Shown here one piece after another: positions 33,913-37,566 of a DNA stretch of 37,566 nt. Below the pieces are notes generated by a model that saw only the letters and a list, made by a program, of their open reading frames with translations, was not told where the DNA came from and searched no databases. Source of the DNA: Actinomycetota bacterium (GTDB lineage Bacteria; Actinomycetota; Acidimicrobiia; Acidimicrobiales; Ilumatobacteraceae); the NCBI GenBank assembly GCA_026393575.1, contig JAPKZX010000036.1, positions 1-37,566 of the forward strand, written 5' to 3'. A program made the translations under genes and the position numbers. Position 1 is the first letter of the stretch. Each line of letters starts with the position of its first letter.

Positions 33913-33924
33913 ATTCCAAATCTA
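33913..33924 (-). promoter_or_regulatory. Predicted -10 element of the hydantoinase gene (leaderless)
   Basis: Minus strand TAGATT (33924-33919), 6 nt, then GTG at 33912. It lies in the 34-bp gap to the divergent argJ, whose RBS AGAGG is at 33935-33939. Confidence 0.45.
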
Positions 33925-33946
33925 AACCCCCAACAGAGGCCTCGGA

Positions 33947-35125
33947 GTGCTAAACACAATTGTTGTGACTACAGCACTCCCCTCCGGCTTTCATTCCTAC
34001 GTCACCAATGTTGGCGTGAAGGATTCCTCTCAGGACTTCACTGTTGTGGCGTCCGATCGCCCATGTGCTTCATCTGGTGTTTTTACCCAAAGCCGTTTTG
34101 CCGGACCAAGTGTGGTGATTTCGCGCTCTCATGTTGCAGATCTCGCCGCACAAGCAGTTGTGGTCATTTCAAAGAACGCCAATGTGGCCACTGGGGCAGA
34201 AGGAACCCGTAATGCTGAGGAAATTACTCGCGGTGTTGCTGCGCGACTCGGACTAAACGAACAAGATGTCCTGATTGCATCCACCGGCGTGATTGGCCGT
34301 CAGTATCCCATCGAAAACATCCGTGCAGGTATCGCTGGTCTCCCCTCTCCATTGCCAGACAATGATGCAGAAGAAGTTGCGCGCGGAATCATGACAACCG
34401 ACACGGTGCACAAGATTGCATCTGCATCGGTGGCCGGTTCTTCTGCTCGCATCGTGGGTGTTGCTAAAGGTGTGGGAATGATTGAGCCCAACATGGCGAC
34501 CCTGATTGCAATGGTGTTCACTGACGCAGCAATTGAACCGCAGCTACTCGACTCCACATTTCGTTCCGTCATCAATCGCACTCTGAACTGCGTGTCTGTA
34601 GATACAGACACAAGCACCAGCGATACGGCAATCATTCTCGCCAATGGTGCAGCGGGGTCAGTTGACATTGCAGCATTTGAAACCGCACTTCATGAAGTAC
34701 TGCTACACCTCACAAAATCAATTGCTAGAGATGGCGAGGGCGCAGAAACCCTGATTGAAGTCCTTGTAGATAATGCCCGCGACACAGAACAAGCAAAGAC
34801 CGTGGCTAAAGCGATCGTGAATTCACCACTGGTGAAAACTGCAGTGCATGGCGCAGACCCCAACTGGGGTCGCGTTGCTATGGCGGTGGGCAAATGCAGC
34901 CAATACACCGATATAGACCAGGAAAAAGTCGTTATTCGGTTTGGCACACAAGAGGTGTACCCCACTCAGGTGAATGAATCAGGTCTTGCGCAACTCAGTG
35001 AATACATGCGTGGTGCCGATGTCATCATTCATGTGTCACTTGCAACTGGTACGGCTTCCGCCACTGTGTGGGGATGCGATCTCACCGATGGTTACGTTCG
35101 CATCAACGCCGACTACACCACGTAG
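33947..35125 (+). CDS. argJ: Glutamate N-acetyltransferase / amino-acid N-acetyltransferase (ArgJ)
   Basis: 392 residues from GTG 33947, with AGAGG 7 nt upstream. ArgJ moves the acetyl group of N-acetylornithine to glutamate in arginine synthesis. It is made as a precursor that cuts itself before a Thr. That site is visible as NMATLIAMVFTDA, between Ala184 and Thr185. The oxyanion-hole ASTGVIG (111-117), the GADPNWGRV block and the C-terminal INADYTT are conserved. The usual NANACTG motif reads NANVATG here. No other arg genes lie nearby, which is unusual, because argJ normally sits in argCJBD. Whether it is monofunctional or bifunctional cannot be told. Confidence 0.93.
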   Translation: MLNTIVVTTALPSGFHSYVTNVGVKDSSQDFTVVASDRPCASSGVFTQSRFAGPSVVISRSHVADLAAQAVVVISKNANVATGAEGTRNAEEITRGVAARLGLNEQDVLIASTGVIGRQYPIENIRAGIAGLPSPLPDNDAEEVARGIMTTDTVHKIASASVAGSSARIVGVAKGVGMIEPNMATLIAMVFTDAAIEPQLLDSTFRSVINRTLNCVSVDTDTSTSDTAIILANGAAGSVDIAAFETALHEVLLHLTKSIARDGEGAETLIEVLVDNARDTEQAKTVAKAIVNSPLVKTAVHGADPNWGRVAMAVGKCSQYTDIDQEKVVIRFGTQEVYPTQVNESGLAQLSEYMRGADVIIHVSLATGTASATVWGCDLTDGYVRINADYTT

Positions 35126-35128
35126 TAA

Positions 35129-36040
35129 CTAGCGCAGGCTTAAGTATTCGAAGATTCGTTCGCGGTAAGGCGCAATGCTCTTGTACTGCGCAACATCTTC
35201 TCGAACTTTGTTGACGATGTCTCCGATGTCATGCACCACCGCATAATCACGAGACACGAAATCACTCAACTTCTCCACATAGGTGCGAATCGTGAACAAA
35301 ATGGCGCCCGTTTCCGGAAGGCGACGTAACGTTTGCCATTCAGTGCGGAACCACATATCTGCAATGTCTATTTCTGGCGTAATCGGCGGCACATCGGGCT
35401 GAAATAACGACGGATGATTACTGATTCCCCAGTTTGTTCTCCACATCGGCTTCTCCACGTTCAAACGTTTCAGCACTGCATTCACTGGCGAGTCGAGGTC
35501 GATGTCGTATCGAGCAACAGGTACGTGAATTGATGCCATCGTGCCGCCCAACTTCTCGGCCAAACGCCACCTATTGGGCGAACACAACACTGCAGCCACT
35601 AATCGCGGCATTCCCTCTGCATCAGGAATAAGAACGCACAGATCATCAGCCACGCACATTGCCGCTTCAACCAGTGCATCAATACCACGAGCATCAGTGG
35701 GCGCAACACCTATGGAACTCATGACGCCGCGCGCTACTTCTTCACAAGCGGCTTCGGCACCGGGCAACATCGCCACAACTTCATCAGGCCGTTCCTGAAT
35801 CAATGCCCGCTTCATTTCAATTGTTGGTTCCCAATCTGCATCATGATGAGACACCCATTGCTCAATTTCTAAAGATCGCGCAGCAACACGCAACCGAGCA
35901 GCATCAGCTGGCACTGGCAGATAGGCGTGAGGGATGGCTACAGAACGACGAAACCCCGAGCCGAAGCTCGGGGAGTCGTGCGCGATGATTGGTTGCCGGT
36001 CGAACGGCGTGAATGGATCGTTATGAAAAACGATGCTCAC
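35129..36040 (-). CDS. DUF3445 / haem-dependent oxidative N-demethylase-like protein
   Basis: 303 residues. The blocks PNRWRLAEKLGGTMASIHVPV, MWRTNWG and RTEWQTLRRLPETGAILFTIRTY match the DUF3445 family. One member of that family was described as a haem-dependent oxidative N-demethylase; most members are uncharacterised. The start GTG 36040 overlaps the stop of the HSD10-like SDR gene (GTGA), so translation is coupled. A perfect hairpin with a TTCG loop lies about 65 nt inside the coding region. It is convergent with argJ, with 3 bp between the stop codons. Family call is good; the reaction is uncertain. Confidence 0.85.
   Translation of the reverse strand: MSIVFHNDPFTPFDRQPIIAHDSPSFGSGFRRSVAIPHAYLPVPADAARLRVAARSLEIEQWVSHHDADWEPTIEMKRALIQERPDEVVAMLPGAEAACEEVARGVMSSIGVAPTDARGIDALVEAAMCVADDLCVLIPDAEGMPRLVAAVLCSPNRWRLAEKLGGTMASIHVPVARYDIDLDSPVNAVLKRLNVEKPMWRTNWGISNHPSLFQPDVPPITPEIDIADMWFRTEWQTLRRLPETGAILFTIRTYVEKLSDFVSRDYAVVHDIGDIVNKVREDVAQYKSIAPYRERIFEYLSLR
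35954..35973 (-). promoter_or_regulatory. UUCG-tetraloop hairpin inside the DUF3445 coding region
   Basis: The sequence is CCCCGAGC, a four-base loop, then GCTCGGGG: a perfect 8-bp GC-rich stem. In the mRNA (minus strand) the loop is UUCG closed by a C-G pair, the very stable cUUCGg tetraloop, followed by UUUCGU. It lies at about codons 23-29 of the DUF3445 gene. It looks like a weak intrinsic terminator, attenuator or mRNA-stability element; coding chance is the alternative. Confidence 0.5.
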
Positions 36041-36819
36041 TTAGGCGGCATACGAATGCCACCGTCAACTCTGATGGTCTCAGCATTCATGTAGCTGTTA
36101 GTAACGCACTCAAGCACCATGGATGCAAGTTGTTCTGGCTTTCCAAGCTTCTGAGGGAAAAGAACACCCTTTTGAAGTTGTGCCTTGAATGCTTCGCTTT
36201 GATCGCCTTGTCCGTAGATAGGTGTGTCGATAAGACCGGGAGCAACTGTGTTGACACGAATGCCACTTGCAGCAAGGTCACGAGCAACTGGCAATGTAAG
36301 ACCGACTACGCCGCCCTTTGAAGCAGAGTATGCGTTCTGGCCAATCTGACCGTCGAATGCAGCAACCGATGCGATGTTGACGATTGCTCCACGCTCTCCG
36401 TCTTCAAGTGGTTCTGTCTGGCTCATTGCTGTTGCAGCAATACGAATTGCATCGAAAGTACCTACCAAGTTGATAGCAATAACTTTCTTGAAAGCCTCGA
36501 TGTTTGCAGCTGACTCATACTGACCATCTTTTCCGATGGTGCGCTGTGCCCAGCCGATACCTGCTGAGTTAATGAGCACGCGAAGTGGGCCCATGGACTT
36601 TGCCATCTCCACTGCGTTGATGATGTCATCAGTGTTCGTTACGTCTACGGCGCAAAATGCTCCGCCAACTTCTTTTGCTAATGCTTCGCCCACTTCTTGC
36701 TGGCGATCAAGGTCGGCGATGACGACCTTTGCTCCACCTTTTGCAAGGAGACGAACAGAAGCTGCTCCGATACCGGATGCTCCACCTGTGACAATTGCGC
36801 TTACGCCTTTAATTTCCAT
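36037..36819 (-). CDS. SDR oxidoreductase, HSD10-like (3-hydroxyacyl-CoA dehydrogenase type)
   Basis: 260 residues from ATG 36819. NAD-binding TGGASGIG near the N-terminus, DVTNTDDI, the NSAGIG motif, catalytic Ser in NIASVAAFDG and YSASKGG with Tyr/Lys are present. The long insert (about 85-110) and the TLPVARDLA and FPQKLGKPEQLA segments are typical of HSD17B10-like 3-hydroxyacyl-CoA dehydrogenases. It probably oxidises 3-hydroxyacyl-CoA or a related alcohol with NAD+. An in-frame TTG at 36837 gives a longer frame, but the ATG fits the family, and TAGCCT lies 7 nt before it. It is coupled to the DUF3445 gene downstream (GTGA). Confidence 0.9.
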   Translation of the reverse strand: MEIKGVSAIVTGGASGIGAASVRLLAKGGAKVVIADLDRQQEVGEALAKEVGGAFCAVDVTNTDDIINAVEMAKSMGPLRVLINSAGIGWAQRTIGKDGQYESAANIEAFKKVIAINLVGTFDAIRIAATAMSQTEPLEDGERGAIVNIASVAAFDGQIGQNAYSASKGGVVGLTLPVARDLAASGIRVNTVAPGLIDTPIYGQGDQSEAFKAQLQKGVLFPQKLGKPEQLASMVLECVTNSYMNAETIRVDGGIRMPPK

Positions 36820-36874
36820 GGGGGTAAGGCTAGGCAATCACAACGCCAAGTTGCCAACCGAAGCGCCAAATTGC
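36820..36874 (-). promoter_or_regulatory. Promoter and direct repeats upstream of the SDR-DUF3445 operon
   Basis: Minus strand TAGCCT (36832-36827) lies 7 nt before the ATG. TTGGCA, a one-mismatch -35, lies 19 nt further upstream. Two 11-bp direct repeats, CGCCAAGTTGC (36844-36854) and CGCCAAATTGC (36864-36874), differ at one base and are spaced exactly 20 bp apart, two helical turns; the first overlaps the -35 region. This is a plausible operator for a transcription factor. Confidence 0.45.
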
Positions 36875-37321
36875 TTACTTCTGGGTATGTGCCACAGCCA
36901 AAGCGTCAACAAAATCATTCATCTTGTCGCCACTGTGACCTTTCACCCACTCAAATTCCACTCGCCCACGGTCCAACACCATTTCAATAAACGGTTCCCA
37001 CAAGTCGCGGTTAGCCACCGGTTGACGCTGCGAGTTACGCCAACCACGCGCATGCCATCCACGCCACCATCCGTCGTTGAAACATTTCACGACATAATTG
37101 GAATCCGCCACAATGCGAATAATGCGTGGATCGTTCTCAAACGTTTTCAATGCCTCAAACGCAGCCATGATTTCCATGCGCTGGTTCGTTGAATGTGGTT
37201 CACCACCGCTGTCGTTCACTTCGCCGGTCGGAGCTACTGCCCACGCCCATCCACCTGGCCCCGGGTTTCCCGAACACGCGCCATCTGTGTAGATGACCAA
37301 AACCTCATCGGAAACTTCCAT
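36875..37321 (-). CDS. rnhA: Ribonuclease HI
   Basis: 148 residues, the normal bacterial length. It cuts the RNA strand of RNA-DNA hybrids. The catalytic set is present: Asp13 (YTDGACSGNPG), Glu50 (TNQRMEIMAA), Asp73 (VADSNYVV), His129 (HSGD) and Asp139 (VDALA). The basic-protrusion region has the WWRGWHARGWRNSQ stretch. It starts at ATG 37321; there is neither a Shine-Dalgarno nor a TAGNNT at the usual distance. It is divergent from aceE, and followed after 55 bp by the SDR-DUF3445 operon. Confidence 0.95.
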   Translation of the reverse strand: MEVSDEVLVIYTDGACSGNPGPGGWAWAVAPTGEVNDSGGEPHSTNQRMEIMAAFEALKTFENDPRIIRIVADSNYVVKCFNDGWWRGWHARGWRNSQRQPVANRDLWEPFIEMVLDRGRVEFEWVKGHSGDKMNDFVDALAVAHTQK

Positions 37322-37365
37322 ACCTACGATTGTTCACCATCTGGGTACCCGCGACGGGCATTACC

Positions 37366-37389
37366 CATAATTCGTGAGAGAATACACAT
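37366..37389 (+). promoter_or_regulatory. Possible -10 and RBS of aceE
   Basis: CATAAT (37366-37371) could be a -10 element, and GAGAGAA (37376-37382) is an RBS-like purine run about 8 nt before the GTG at 37390. No good -35 was found at the right distance. Confidence 0.35.
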
Positions 37390-37566
37390 GTGATTTTCGA
37401 CGGCTCCATGCATCAACTCCCCGATGTCGACCCAGGTGAAACTCAAGAATGGCTCGACTCACTTGACTCTGTTGTCAACGTGCATGGCCCCTCGCGTGCG
37501 CGATATTTGTTGGCCCGACTTCTCGAACGAGCACAACGCACGAACGTTGATTTTCCCGACGCGGTC
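37390..37566 (+). CDS. aceE: Pyruvate dehydrogenase E1, homodimeric type (N-terminus only, cut by window edge)
   Basis: 59 residues are visible from GTG 37390; an in-frame ATG at 37408 is the alternative start. The stretch LPDVDPGETQEWLDSLDSV followed by GPSRARYLLARLLERA is the conserved N-terminal region of actinobacterial AceE. The enzyme decarboxylates pyruvate with thiamine diphosphate and acetylates the lipoyl group of E2. The thiamine-binding part lies outside the window. Its E2 and E3 partners are encoded 8-11 kb to the left on the other strand. The call is firm despite the short length. Confidence 0.9.
   Translation, partial: MIFDGSMHQLPDVDPGETQEWLDSLDSVVNVHGPSRARYLLARLLERAQRTNVDFPDAV

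Noticed and set aside
1-37566. Mobile element, prophage, CRISPR or defence island
   Set aside because: No transposase, integrase, repeat array, terminal repeats or defence domains were found; gene content is ordinary chromosomal metabolism.

Overview
The window is a gene-dense piece of bacterial chromosome with 31 recognisable genes and no gap above about 105 bp. Content points to an aerobic actinobacterium, most likely of the class Acidimicrobiia. The grounds are three luciferase-like F420-type oxidoreductases of different subfamilies, a homodimeric actinobacterial-type pyruvate dehydrogenase E1 (aceE) at the right edge, a single E2 with a very long Ala/Pro linker, acyl-CoA dehydrogenase and enoyl-CoA hydratase genes, and -10 elements of the form TAGNNT. 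Base composition looks moderate rather than strongly GC-rich. The class assignment is inference. I saw no rRNA, tRNA, CRISPR, integrase, transposase or phage genes.

Layout. Positions 1-8444 are a minus-strand block: SDR oxidoreductase, MFS exporter, a molybdopterin oxidoreductase with a broken frame, mscL, an SGNH-hydrolase lipoprotein, an ABC-F ATPase, an F420-type oxidoreductase and an enoyl-CoA hydratase that runs off the left edge. Positions 8.5-11.5 kb hold an F420-type oxidoreductase (+) facing leucyl aminopeptidase and a corrinoid adenosyltransferase (-). metH (+, 11559-14934) starts divergently from the adenosyltransferase; its frame is broken at 13646. Positions 14.9-20.3 kb are a tight four-gene minus-strand operon: acyl-CoA thioesterase, F420-type oxidoreductase and the two halves of a heterodimeric ABC exporter. 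An amidase (+) follows. Positions 21.8-29.4 kb are a minus-strand run: lpd, E2, a LipB-LipA fusion, an M24 peptidase, a membrane protein of unknown function and an acyl-CoA dehydrogenase. Then come a small membrane-anchored protein (-) and a coupled trio (+): TIGR01777 epimerase-like, FAD oxidoreductase and SRPBCC protein. The right end holds a hydantoinase (-), argJ (+), a DUF3445 protein coupled to an SDR (-), RNase HI (-) and the start of aceE (+).

How the genes work together. aceE, E2 and lpd supply the three activities of a 2-oxoacid dehydrogenase complex. The fused LipB-LipA enzyme, encoded directly behind E2, would make the lipoyl cofactor on E2. The adenosyltransferase and MetH both handle cobalamins. 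The enoyl-CoA hydratase, acyl-CoA dehydrogenase, thioesterase and HSD10-like SDR indicate acyl-CoA turnover.

Main points for a second look: (1) the single-ORF LipB-LipA fusion; (2) two genes, metH and the molybdopterin oxidoreductase, each lacking roughly 100 bp at a conserved place and each shifted by the same phase, which looks like a shared technical cause or recent decay; (3) a recurring TAGNNT hexamer 6-7 bases before the start codon of many first genes, suggesting widespread leaderless transcription; (4) a perfect UUCG-tetraloop hairpin inside the DUF3445 coding region. I did not find an obviously new defence or mobile system.
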